Origin: Nocardia cyriacigeorgica NBRC 100375
GTDB lineage: Bacteria > Actinomycetota > Actinomycetes > Mycobacteriales > Mycobacteriaceae
Assembly (NCBI RefSeq): GCF_000308555.1
Contig: NZ_BAFY01000328.1
Coordinates: 16,987 to 80,986 of the forward strand
DNA length: 64,000 bases
Reading direction: 5' to 3'
This document shows, one piece after another, positions 8,009 to 17,389 of the stretch. Position 1 is the first letter of the stretch; the number at the start of each line of letters is the position of its first letter. The notes beneath the pieces are model-generated. The model saw only the letters and a program-made list of their open reading frames with translations, was not told the origin of the DNA and made no database searches. Made by a program: the position numbers and the translations under genes.

Positions 8009-9535
8009 TTATGTTCCTGCACCCCGGACGGGCAGCAGATCGCCGAGCGCCGTGACGATCTGAGTCACTTCCTCCGGATAGGCCTGCGCCCAGGTTGCCA
8101 GGAAGGCGGTGGAGACGGTGTGGCTGGAGGTGAAGTCGAGATCTTCGCCGATTTGCTGCCAGATCACGTGCCGGTCGCGGTTGGTCAGTCCACGCCGCTG
8201 GATCACCGATTTCACTTCCTCCTGTCGGTGAACGGGGAGATGAAGCGCGACAGTGAGTTTGGCCGCCAATTCGTCAATACGTTGCAAAACACGATGGAAA
8301 ACATGCTCTTCCGGCGCCACCACGCCGGGAAGTGTATAAATGCGCTTGGCGGGGGTGACTCGGGCCGCTTGATCGCCGTCGAGCAGACAGATCGCGGGGA
8401 AGTTGGTCGTCGGATTCGCATTGTGATGCTCGGTCATCTTCTCGGCCGGTGAAGCACCACCCATCGCGTGGATCTTGACGGCGTCCATTTCGACACCACC
8501 ATGGGTGCGGAGCGCGGTCGCGACCATCGATTCGGCGAAAGAGTCTTCGACGAAGATCGCCAATTGTGCGTCGATCTGCCCGGTGATGGTACGCAGCGCT
8601 CGCACATCCGGTTTGCCTTGGATCACTTCGCCACTCAGTGCCGACCAGATCGCGATCGGAGGTAGAGGTGCCAGCGCGTCGTTGGAGTGCGTCGTGAAGA
8701 TGACTTGGCACGACTTTCGTGCTGCGACGTCGATCAGGTACTCGACGATTCGCTGGGTCGCGACGGGGTGGAGGCCGTTCTCGATCTCCTCGATGAAGAC
8801 GATCGCATTGTCGTGCGCAGCCTCGATCTCCGCGATCATCCGGATGATGCTCGCTTCACCCGCTCCGAAGTGAAACTCCGAATACGCCTCACCGCGGTGT
8901 GTCAGCCCGGTGAACATGCTGACCCGGTCCTCGGCATCGAGATAGAGCTGCTGGTACCCGGAGATCGGTTTGCCGAGAATCTTCTCGGCATGCGCAGTGA
9001 CTTCCACGGGCAACTGCTCTTCTTTGACCGCGAGGAACGATCCGGCTGTTGCTTTTCGAAGGTTCTGGCGTTCGGTAGCGGGCAGGGTCCGGTCCACACC
9101 GAACAGTCGGACATCGCGTTCGACAGCATTGCGGTTCCACTTGAGCCGTTTGAAGCTGGCGGTGCGCGAGACTGGAGACCGAGTGTTGAGACTGCGATCG
9201 ATCAACTCGTACTCGATCGACCAATTCTGCATGCTCGAGTCGTATTTGCCGCTCTTGGCGAAGAACCGTCCCGGTGGCACGCTCCGATAGACCAGGGCAG
9301 CCGCACCGAGCACGGTTGTCTTCCCGCCTCCGTTGGGACCGACCAGTGCTGTCACGGGGAAGTCGAAGGTCACTTCGCAATCGACGAATCCTCGCACCCG
9401 CCGCAGCGTTATCCGCTCGAGGTACTTGCGGTAGCTTCGTTTGGTCACCTTGGCCGCCAGACCGTCGATCTGGCTGCGGCGGATCTCGCTCTTGAACTCG
9501 GACAACCTGTCCTCCCACCCCTTGAATGCGTCCAC
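8009..9535 (-). CDS. OLD-family ATPase/TOPRIM nuclease (GajA-like)
   Basis: About 500 residues. An ABC-type ATPase core has Walker A GPNGGGKTT near residues 66-74, a signature-like FGAGEASIIRM, and Walker B IVFIEEIENGLHP followed by the H-loop TTHSNDAL. A C-terminal TOPRIM domain follows, with FVEDSFAESMVATAL supplying the conserved Glu and CLLDGDQ supplying the Asp-x-Asp metal site. OLD-family proteins are nucleotide-regulated DNA nickases/endonucleases used in anti-phage systems such as Gabija and PARIS. The GTG at 9535 lacks a good ribosome site; a TTG at 9505 is preceded by GGGAGG and may be the real start. The downstream UvrD gene makes a Gabija-like pair plausible but not certain. Confidence 0.8.
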   Translation of the reverse strand: MDAFKGWEDRLSEFKSEIRRSQIDGLAAKVTKRSYRKYLERITLRRVRGFVDCEVTFDFPVTALVGPNGGGKTTVLGAAALVYRSVPPGRFFAKSGKYDSSMQNWSIEYELIDRSLNTRSPVSRTASFKRLKWNRNAVERDVRLFGVDRTLPATERQNLRKATAGSFLAVKEEQLPVEVTAHAEKILGKPISGYQQLYLDAEDRVSMFTGLTHRGEAYSEFHFGAGEASIIRMIAEIEAAHDNAIVFIEEIENGLHPVATQRIVEYLIDVAARKSCQVIFTTHSNDALAPLPPIAIWSALSGEVIQGKPDVRALRTITGQIDAQLAIFVEDSFAESMVATALRTHGGVEMDAVKIHAMGGASPAEKMTEHHNANPTTNFPAICLLDGDQAARVTPAKRIYTLPGVVAPEEHVFHRVLQRIDELAAKLTVALHLPVHRQEEVKSVIQRRGLTNRDRHVIWQQIGEDLDFTSSHTVSTAFLATWAQAYPEEVTQIVTALGDLLPVRGAGT

Positions 9536-9673
9536 GGGATGTCGGTCGCCCGCGAACAGGTCCTGTCTCGTACCGCCGCGTGGAAGTCTACTGGGCAGGC
9601 TGCTGTGTAGCGGAACCGAACGCGGCCACGATAGCTTCGGAGACGGTGCTTATCGGCTGGCGAGGAGGCGTGG

Positions 9674-12600
9674 GTGCGGGGCGTGGGTGACGGGCCGATA
9701 GGGGCGTGGGATCCGGGCTTGGTGAATCGGGCGGCGAACCTATTCGAGTACCTGACCCGAGTTCAAGATATCGGCACTGCCCGAACCCATGATGTCGCCG
9801 GCCTCGGTCCGGTGATCTGGTTGTCGGAACTCCCGATTCACCAGGCCATTCGTTATCAGCCGGAGTCCGCTGGCGCACCGTTCCTGGTTGTCGAGAAGGT
9901 CCGCCTGGAACAAGCGCCTCAGCTGGTTGACCAGGCCATCCGGGGGTGGTTGCAGCCAGGCAGGCTCGATGATCCGGAGAACGAGCCGTACCTGCGGGAA
10001 ATACGAGTGGACGGGGAGCGCGAGCTCAGTATCGTCGATCACCCGGACGTGGTGGAACGGTTCGAGAGCTGGATCCGAACGTGGCGGCTGTGGGCGGCGC
10101 AGACCCGCCGTGAATTGCTGGCATCGAGGCTCTACCACAGCCTCTACGACATGTACACGGCCCTGAGTGGGTCGTCGGAGACCCATGAGGCGGTGCTCGG
10201 CCTGGGTTGCCTCAGCTGGAAGCCGAGGAATCACAGCGCAGTGCGACGGCACGTCCTCACCGCGCCGGTCAAGGTCGACTTCGACACCGATTCGGGCACG
10301 ATCACCGTATCCGCCGAGGTCGGTGCCTCCGGTCTGGCTGTCGAGCTGTTGGATTTCCTGGAGAATACTCAACTCGCCGCGCCGGGCCTGCTGCGTGCGG
10401 CCCAGGATTCCGCTCGTGATGACGGCATCGACCCGTTCGATCGGCCGGGAATTGCCAGCCTGGTGCGCCGGGTCATCCACTGTATCGATCCGGCGGCGAC
10501 CTACCAGGACGATATGGCGGTCGTGGCACCGGCGTCGCAGCCGTTGGCTGCCTACGCACCCGCATTGATCCTGCGCCAGCGCGGCAGGCGCGGGCTCGTA
10601 CGGGTGCTGCAAACCATTGGCGCGCAGATTCGTCAACGCCGCGAAGTACCCGAGGGCATCCGGAATCTGGTCGATCCCGATTACATTCCGGAGCGGACGC
10701 CCACTGTCGACGATGGCGCGATCGTCCGGGACGGCACCGACTCGTTCCTGCCGATACAGCTCAACCCCAAGCAGTTGAGCATCCTCGAGCATGTCGATAC
10801 GAGCGCGCATACGATCGTGCAGGGCCCGCCGGGTACCGGGAAAACCCACACCGCGGCCGCGTTGATCACTCATCTGCTGGCACAGGGTAAACGGGTCCTG
10901 GTCACCGCGCAGACCGACCGGGCGCTGGAGGAGGTGCGCGGCAAGCTTCGTGAAGAGATCAAACCGCTGTGTGTGGCGGTGGTCGGCACCTCCCGCGATG
11001 CGTTCACCGATCTCGAGACAGCGGTGGAGAAGATCTCTACCGCAGCGAGCGATCACGAGCAGGACCGGGCGCGGACCGCGAGAACGATCGAGGCGGCTGG
11101 TCAGCGGATCGCCACGTTGCGCCAGGAGCGCGCGCAGATCAGGCAGCATTTGCTCCGGTCGCGAGAACGTGAGGTCGCCCATCACGAGTGTGCCGGCTAC
11201 ACCGGGACATTGACCGAGATCGTGTTGCGGCACCGCGACGATGCGCCGCGGTATGACTGGCTGGCAGAGCTCGCGGCACCGGGTGCGGACGAACAGCTGC
11301 CGGTCGCGCCCGCCGACATCGAGCAATGGCGCCGGCTCCTGGCCGACGATGCATTGCGGGACCCGGAAGTCGCCGCCCCGCCGTTGCTCACCGTAGGCGA
11401 GATCGTGCCACCGGCAGATGTCGAGCAATGGTTCGCCCGGCATCGAGCCGCGACGCAGCGCTGCCGGGAATACGACCAGGTGGGCCGCACGGAGCTGGTG
11501 CGGCGAATCGTCGAACTCACCCCTGCTACCAGGAGCGAACTCCGAGCGCTGGTGGCCCGGCTGGATCACACGGGATCGGACCTGTCCCAGGCTCGTGACC
11601 CCTGGTATCGCGCCGCCGTCACCGATATCCGCGCCGGCAGTGCAGGCGAGTGGCACACGCGGGCCGAACACCTCGGGCAGCTGCTGGTCCCGGCGGAACA
11701 AAGCGTCGCAAAGCTCGGCATGACCGACGTCGTTGTGTCCGGGGAGGATCTGGGACCGCTGGTTTCGCTGGCGGAGGCGCTGCTGGCGCGCATCCGGTCG
11801 CACGGCGAGATCAAGACGAACGCCGACGGCTCGCCGAAGATGGGGCTCACAGCGCCGCGGGTGGTCAAGGACGCCGCGCCGTTGTTCGAACGCGTGCGCG
11901 TCGATGGGCGCATCCCCACCTCGGCCGAACAACTCGACATGTTCTGGCAGTACGCCGAAGCATCTCGATTGCTCGCTCGGCTGGACGCAGTGTGGTTCGA
12001 ACGGCTGACCCCACCGACGGGCGGTCCGTTACGCGGGAGGCTGGCGTGGCACCGGGACCGGCTGGCGCAGCTCGGTCAGGTCTTGCGATTCGGCGCTGAG
12101 CTCATGCAGGCCGGACGCAAGCTCAACCAGTTCGGGCTGCACGAGCCGGACTGGTCCGAACCGCGGACCGTGCGCACATTGGTGGACGCCTTCGATGCGG
12201 TCGCCGCCATGGATGAGCAGCGGGCGAGCGAGGAACCGATACGCCGCCTACAGCAGCAGCTGGGGGCGGCGTACCACGATCCGCGCAGCACCTCGACCGT
12301 TCGCGAGCTCTATTCCGCGATCGAGCACTCCGATCTGAGCAGATATCGCGCTGCCTACATCCGGCTGACCGAACTCGATGACCTGCGGCAACGGTACCGA
12401 GCGCGCCTCGAGCTCGATGCTCGGATGGGTGCGCTGCCGCGACTTCGGGATGCTATCGAGGCCGATCCACGCGACGAACGCTGGGCCGGCCGGATCGCCG
12501 ATCTGCCGCAGGCCTGGAATTGGGCGCGGGTCGCTGCCTGGCTCACTGATCACGCCGACACGGAGATCAACGACCTCTTCCATCGCCTGGACCGCGTCGA

Positions 12601-15028
12601 GTCCGCCCTGCGGGACGAAGCCACGGAGCTCGCTGTCGCGCGGTCCTGGGAGCGCGCGGTCGGACGACTGACCTTGACCGCACGATCAGATCTGCGCCAG
12701 TACGTGCAGCTGGTCCGCAAACTGGGTAAAGGCAAGGGCCAGCACGCGGTCCGGCGGAAGGCCGCTATCCAGCAGACGCTGGCGCGGTGCCGACCGGCCG
12801 TACCGGCCTGGATCATGCCGATCTACCGGGTGGTCGAACAGCTCGATATCGAGCAGGACATGTTCGATGTCGTCGTGGTCGACGAGGCGTCGCAGGCCGG
12901 GCTGGAAGCTGTCTTCCTGCAGTATCTTGCGCCGCGGATCGTCGTCATCGGCGACGATCGGCAGGTATCGCCGGCCGCCGTCGGTGTCGATGAGAACCAG
13001 CTGCGTGCCCTGGCGGCCCAATATCTGCCGAACGATCGGTACCGTGCGTCGTTCGAGATACCCCAACGCAGCCTGTTCGACGAGGCGGTGATGCGGTTTT
13101 CCGGCCGTCTCCCACTGGTGGAGCATCGCCGATGCGTCCCCGAGATCATCGAATTCTGCAACAAGATCGCATACGAACCACAGGGTATCCGGCTGGTACC
13201 GGTGCGCCTGTACGGCGCCGACCGATTGCCCCCCATTCGGACCGTCTACGTGGCGGGCGCGGACAGCACCAAGAACAACGTGAATGTGCTCGAAGCCGAG
13301 CGCATTGTCGAGCAAGTAGTCGAATGCGTCGCAGACCCGCAATACGCGGGCAAGTCCATCGGCGTGATATCGCTGCTCGGCCAGGCGCAGGCGAAACTGA
13401 TCTGGGACCGGCTGATGCAGGCACTGCAACCCGAGGAGATCGCGCGCCGGCAACTGCGCTGCGGCGACGCCGCCGATTTCCAGGGCGCCGAACGCGATGT
13501 CATTTTCCTGTCGATGGTGAAGGCGCCTGGCCCGGATACCCGCCTCGTCGCGCAGACGCGGGAGCAGATCGTGCAGCGGTACAACGTCGCGGTGTCCAGG
13601 GCGCGAGATCAACTTTGGCTGTTCCACTCGGTGACGCTGGATCAGTTGACCAATCCCGACGATATGCGGTACCAGCTGTTGAAGTACTGCATCGAGACTC
13701 AGCAGTCCGATCGGGTTGTGGCGTCGGGCCGGCCGCAGCCCGCGCCGGCGGACCGGGTGGTCGCGCCGTTCGAGTCGCTGTTCGAGCAGCAGGTGTACAA
13801 CTGCCTGGTCGAGCGGGGTTACCAAGTGAGCGCACACTACGACGCGGCTGGATACGACGTCGATCTGGTTGTTATCGGTGATCATGTCAAGCTCGCGATC
13901 GAATGCGAGGGCGACTGGTGGAAAGGCGCGGAACAATTCCATCGGGACCTCGCGCGACAGCGTGACTTGGAACGGTGCGGATGGCCCTTCTTCCGGATCC
14001 GTCAATCGAGGTTCGTCGTCGACCCCGAAACTTGTCTGGCATCGCTGTGGCAGCTGCTCGACGAGCTGAACATCGCGCCGGTGCCCGAGGAGCCGGAGCC
14101 GGCGGCGGAACCCGTCCAAGACCGGAGCGTGGCGGCGGCCGCGGGGCGATTCGCCGAGCCTGGCGATGAGCCGATACGCGCAGATACTGGATCGTCGGAG
14201 GACAGTCCCGCATCGCCGGCCGACGGGACTGGCGGCGAAGGCAGCAACCGTGCCGCAGTCGAAGCGGAAATGGTCGCGTCGCCAGTCACGGACTTCTCGC
14301 ATCTGCCGGAGTCACCGCCGCGACCAGCAAGCGCCACATCCGTCAGCGATGCTGCGATGCCGTCCATGGGGGGCGTCATCCACACAGTAGGCGGCACCAG
14401 CGATGTCATCGTTGAACCTGAGGTGCCGGTGCAGGACGGGAACGTCGCCGATGGTCCGGTGACAGTGATACTCGAGCAAGAACCGACACCGTCGATCACC
14501 GATTACCAGGCTTTCACCGGATTGCTCGCCTCCACGACATCGGTTGCGGACGACTACTCCCGGTTGATCGCCGACCTGACCAGCGTGGTAAGGGTCGAAG
14601 GACCTGTCACCGGTGGCCGAATTGTCGCGATCTACCTGCGCGAGAACCGCGACGGCGACGTCGCCGCCCAGGAGAAGGCGGTTCTCGACGGGTTGCGGCG
14701 GGCAGTCGAAACCGGCGAGCTCCGCCACGACGACCCGCTCGGCTTCGATGATCCGCTCCGGTTCGCCTACCGGCTTCCCGAGCAACCGGCGACCCGCTGG
14801 CGAACTCTGGGCGCGCGGTCGATCGAGGAGATACCGGCCAGGGAACTGGCCGAGATGGTGGCGCATTGTGCACAACACATCGGCTGGAAAGACCGCGCGG
14901 CGCTGATGAAAAACGTCACGGCGGATATTGGTCATCCGCAACTGACTGATCGGGCTATCGCGGCACTGGCGCTCGTGTGGCCGTTGGCGCGAAACCTATC
15001 CGCGGAACTCGCCTCCGCACGGTCATAG
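9674..15028 (+). CDS. Giant SF1 helicase fused to a DUF559/Vsr-like nuclease and a DUF3320-like tail
   Basis: 1784 residues; GTG at 9674 with GAGGAGG 5 nt upstream. The N-terminal 370 residues have no domain I recognise. A Upf1/Dna2-type SF1 helicase follows: Walker A QGPPGTGKT near 382-390, a long insertion with coiled-coil character, motif II VVVVDEASQ near 1068, and motif VI AVSRARDQLW near 1302. Residues about 1365-1465 form an endonuclease module of the Vsr/DUF559 type (FESLFEQQVYNCL, YDVDLVV, LAIECEGDWW, then WPFFRIRQSRF). A low-complexity acidic linker leads to a C-terminal domain resembling DUF3320 (ARSIEEIPARELAEMV). It would unwind and cleave DNA. It converges on the SF2 helicase gene with a 6-nt 3' overlap and diverges from the OLD gene. 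Confidence 0.8.
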   Translation: MRGVGDGPIGAWDPGLVNRAANLFEYLTRVQDIGTARTHDVAGLGPVIWLSELPIHQAIRYQPESAGAPFLVVEKVRLEQAPQLVDQAIRGWLQPGRLDDPENEPYLREIRVDGERELSIVDHPDVVERFESWIRTWRLWAAQTRRELLASRLYHSLYDMYTALSGSSETHEAVLGLGCLSWKPRNHSAVRRHVLTAPVKVDFDTDSGTITVSAEVGASGLAVELLDFLENTQLAAPGLLRAAQDSARDDGIDPFDRPGIASLVRRVIHCIDPAATYQDDMAVVAPASQPLAAYAPALILRQRGRRGLVRVLQTIGAQIRQRREVPEGIRNLVDPDYIPERTPTVDDGAIVRDGTDSFLPIQLNPKQLSILEHVDTSAHTIVQGPPGTGKTHTAAALITHLLAQGKRVLVTAQTDRALEEVRGKLREEIKPLCVAVVGTSRDAFTDLETAVEKISTAASDHEQDRARTARTIEAAGQRIATLRQERAQIRQHLLRSREREVAHHECAGYTGTLTEIVLRHRDDAPRYDWLAELAAPGADEQLPVAPADIEQWRRLLADDALRDPEVAAPPLLTVGEIVPPADVEQWFARHRAATQRCREYDQVGRTELVRRIVELTPATRSELRALVARLDHTGSDLSQARDPWYRAAVTDIRAGSAGEWHTRAEHLGQLLVPAEQSVAKLGMTDVVVSGEDLGPLVSLAEALLARIRSHGEIKTNADGSPKMGLTAPRVVKDAAPLFERVRVDGRIPTSAEQLDMFWQYAEASRLLARLDAVWFERLTPPTGGPLRGRLAWHRDRLAQLGQVLRFGAELMQAGRKLNQFGLHEPDWSEPRTVRTLVDAFDAVAAMDEQRASEEPIRRLQQQLGAAYHDPRSTSTVRELYSAIEHSDLSRYRAAYIRLTELDDLRQRYRARLELDARMGALPRLRDAIEADPRDERWAGRIADLPQAWNWARVAAWLTDHADTEINDLFHRLDRVESALRDEATELAVARSWERAVGRLTLTARSDLRQYVQLVRKLGKGKGQHAVRRKAAIQQTLARCRPAVPAWIMPIYRVVEQLDIEQDMFDVVVVDEASQAGLEAVFLQYLAPRIVVIGDDRQVSPAAVGVDENQLRALAAQYLPNDRYRASFEIPQRSLFDEAVMRFSGRLPLVEHRRCVPEIIEFCNKIAYEPQGIRLVPVRLYGADRLPPIRTVYVAGADSTKNNVNVLEAERIVEQVVECVADPQYAGKSIGVISLLGQAQAKLIWDRLMQALQPEEIARRQLRCGDAADFQGAERDVIFLSMVKAPGPDTRLVAQTREQIVQRYNVAVSRARDQLWLFHSVTLDQLTNPDDMRYQLLKYCIETQQSDRVVASGRPQPAPADRVVAPFESLFEQQVYNCLVERGYQVSAHYDAAGYDVDLVVIGDHVKLAIECEGDWWKGAEQFHRDLARQRDLERCGWPFFRIRQSRFVVDPETCLASLWQLLDELNIAPVPEEPEPAAEPVQDRSVAAAAGRFAEPGDEPIRADTGSSEDSPASPADGTGGEGSNRAAVEAEMVASPVTDFSHLPESPPRPASATSVSDAAMPSMGGVIHTVGGTSDVIVEPEVPVQDGNVADGPVTVILEQEPTPSITDYQAFTGLLASTTSVADDYSRLIADLTSVVRVEGPVTGGRIVAIYLRENRDGDVAAQEKAVLDGLRRAVETGELRHDDPLGFDDPLRFAYRLPEQPATRWRTLGARSIEEIPARELAEMVAHCAQHIGWKDRAALMKNVTADIGHPQLTDRAIAALALVWPLARNLSAELASARS

Positions 15029-17212
15029 CAGCGCGGCGGGTGTTGTTCCACGTAGGAATGCCGCGATCTGGATCAACCGGTGCGGCGCGACCCTGAGCGA
15101 GCCCAATCGCACGATCAGGTTGTGGAATTCGTTGATCGGATCGTCGGCATGTACGGCCCACTCAGCCACCGCTGCGGCGGCTTCTCGACGCTGCGCTTGT
15201 GTGCCGCCGACATCGGCGGACAACAGAATCACTTCGCCTGACCCGTCCTCGATTGGGCTGAAGTCTAGGTGACCACGGTCGGCGGCGGTGCTGACGGCCG
15301 CGAGCATGTCGTCGGGATCGGTGAGACCGATGAGATCACCGATCTCGTCGGCAGTGGCTATGCCTCCCTGAGTGCGGAGCACGCCGACCAGATCGTCGAA
15401 CAGGCCGCTATCGCCGGCATCCGGCGCGGACGCGGCGCCGATGGGCGGTGCCGTTGAGGCAGAATCTGTCGTCGGCACCGACAGCGGGGGCGAAACCTGC
15501 TGCACACCAACAGAATCCGCGATCATCGCCGGTGCTGCCACCGGTAGCGGCTCCAGGGGCACAGGCGCGGCCGACGGTGCCGGTGGAACCGTCGATGAGG
15601 AGTTGGGCACAGCCGCCGTGCTCGGTGTCGGCGTGGCCGCAGCAGGCTCATCCGGCCAAAGCATACGGCGCAAGACATCGATCGCTCGCGTCTCATCGGT
15701 CTTCGCCGCACGCTCGGCAATGTGCCAGAGCTGGCGCAGATGCGCCCCTGCGGACCCTTGGCCGGGGTCCTCCGGCGTACCTCGGACAACCGCAACCAAG
15801 AACACGATCGGGTGGTCGGCGTCCGGTCTGATCAGCCGGCCCATGCGCTGAACCATCTGCCTGGTCGAGCGAGCCGAACTCAAGAACACGCCCAGTCGTG
15901 CAGCGGGCACGGTGAGCGATTCGTCCAGCGCCCGTGATTCGACCAGCGCGCGCACCGTGCCCTCGCGCAGACCGACGGCGACAGCGTCGCGGCCGGGTCT
16001 TGCCGCACCGGCACCGCTGGTGACAGCACGGACCCCGCTCTCCTCGAGTATCCGGGCAATCTGGCCGGCTGATGCGGCACGATCGGTGAACAGGATCGCC
16101 TGGCAATTCGCCGGTAGTACTCCGGGGATCGCACGGACCAGGTCCAGCTTGGCCTGACATTCAGCCAGCAGCGCCGTATGCGCGGCCATGGCGTTGAAAT
16201 ACTTCTTGGCATATTGCGCCGCGGCGTAGCGACCGGCGGCCAGGGACCGGACGAAGGGCTCGAAACCATTGTCGTGCGGGTCGGGTGCGCCGTAACTGCC
16301 GACCAGCATGTCGGTGACATGCTCGATCTCCGCCTCGAGTTTGTGCAGCCTGCCGGCCTCGTTGTCGGTCAACTGCACCTCGACCTGAACCAGGCGGATC
16401 TTCGGTAGGAACCCGTCGGCCACCGCACGCGAATAATCGCAGCCAGGGATGATCGTGCCGAAGTAGGGGATCAGCACCGAGTCGACAAGATCGTCGGTGC
16501 GCTCGAGTGCCGAGGTCAGGCCCAGCCGCCACAGATGGTGCTCGGCGAGTGCCTTGGCGTACGTCCCGGGACCGTAACTGTGAACGTCATCGACGATAAC
16601 GGTGGTCGGGGTATCGCCGGCCTGGCCGAACCGTGCCGCGGCTACCGAGGCCGCGGTCCCTACCAGGACATCTGCTGCCGCCGCCTTGCCGAGGCCCGCT
16701 ATCGCGACCCGGTGCCCGGGCAGGGCCGCCTGTAAGGCCCGTGACCAGCGATGTTGCTCCTCGGTCCCGGATACGACGACGACTGCGCGGTGCCCGGCGT
16801 CGACGGCGCGTGCTGCCGCGGCGATACCGACCAGAGTCTTGCCCGATCCGGTCACCGACTCGATGATCGCGCGATGGCCGGCGGCGATCCATTCGTCGAG
16901 GGCCGCACGTTGCCAATCACGAAGCGGTGGCCCGGCATATGCGGGCGTTGCGATCGAAGCGGGCCGTGCGGCCGGGACAGCGGGGCCGGGTTGCGCAACC
17001 GGGCCGAGGGCCGCGCCCTTGCGCAGCGCCCAGCGCGGGGGTGTGTGGCTGTCGTCTTTGTCGAACAGATCATCGCGGTGGCGGTGCAGGATGCTGTTCA
17101 CGTCGCTGCGGGTCACGGTCTTACCGTCGATCGCTGCCGCGAGCTGGGATGCGGTGAGCCACGGCTGTGCCGAGAGCAGTTCGACGATTCGACGCAACAG
17201 TCGATCCTGCAT
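15023..17212 (-). CDS. SF2 DNA helicase with terminal winged-helix domains
   Basis: 729 residues from the ATG at 17212, preceded by AGGAGG. Residues 1-66 look like a winged helix (LLSAQPWLTASQLAAAIDG). The helicase core contains PPLRDWQRAALDEWIAAGHR (Q-motif region), Walker A VTGSGKT near 165, and motif II as DDVH (VIVDDVHSYG) instead of DEAH/DEAD. A second RecA domain ends in QRMGRLIRPDADHP (motif VI). A Pro/Ala-rich linker leads to a second winged helix (GGIATADEIGDLIGL). XPB/Rad25-type proteins are the closest class I recognise. It is divergent from the 1126-aa gene across a 177-nt region that probably holds promoters for both. Confidence 0.75.
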   Translation of the reverse strand: MQDRLLRRIVELLSAQPWLTASQLAAAIDGKTVTRSDVNSILHRHRDDLFDKDDSHTPPRWALRKGAALGPVAQPGPAVPAARPASIATPAYAGPPLRDWQRAALDEWIAAGHRAIIESVTGSGKTLVGIAAAARAVDAGHRAVVVVSGTEEQHRWSRALQAALPGHRVAIAGLGKAAAADVLVGTAASVAAARFGQAGDTPTTVIVDDVHSYGPGTYAKALAEHHLWRLGLTSALERTDDLVDSVLIPYFGTIIPGCDYSRAVADGFLPKIRLVQVEVQLTDNEAGRLHKLEAEIEHVTDMLVGSYGAPDPHDNGFEPFVRSLAAGRYAAAQYAKKYFNAMAAHTALLAECQAKLDLVRAIPGVLPANCQAILFTDRAASAGQIARILEESGVRAVTSGAGAARPGRDAVAVGLREGTVRALVESRALDESLTVPAARLGVFLSSARSTRQMVQRMGRLIRPDADHPIVFLVAVVRGTPEDPGQGSAGAHLRQLWHIAERAAKTDETRAIDVLRRMLWPDEPAAATPTPSTAAVPNSSSTVPPAPSAAPVPLEPLPVAAPAMIADSVGVQQVSPPLSVPTTDSASTAPPIGAASAPDAGDSGLFDDLVGVLRTQGGIATADEIGDLIGLTDPDDMLAAVSTAADRGHLDFSPIEDGSGEVILLSADVGGTQAQRREAAAAVAEWAVHADDPINEFHNLIVRLGSLRVAPHRLIQIAAFLRGTTPAALL

Positions 17213-17389
17213 TCCGGCACCTCCTGATCCCCAGCCTGTTCTGCTCTGGAGCCTAGCGCCCTGGTATGACGGTGGGGGCGGCAGATCGGCCGCCGAGATT
17301 CGCTGTCTCGGTGCCGGTCTGGTGCGATGATGAGCTGTCGTGTCGAGTGGGCACCGTGGCATCGGTGCATTGGTGTGAGGGGGCGGTGG

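Noticed and set aside
6787..8055. Long plus-strand frame (422 codons) antisense to the RelE-UvrD gene
   Set aside because: The opposite strand carries intact helicase motifs. This frame is Gly/Val-rich with no ribosome site or motif.
12686..14302. Long minus-strand open frame (538 codons) inside the giant SF1 helicase gene
   Set aside because: It is antisense to clear helicase and nuclease motifs, is Arg/His/Leu-rich without domain logic, and is a typical shadow of GC-rich third positions.
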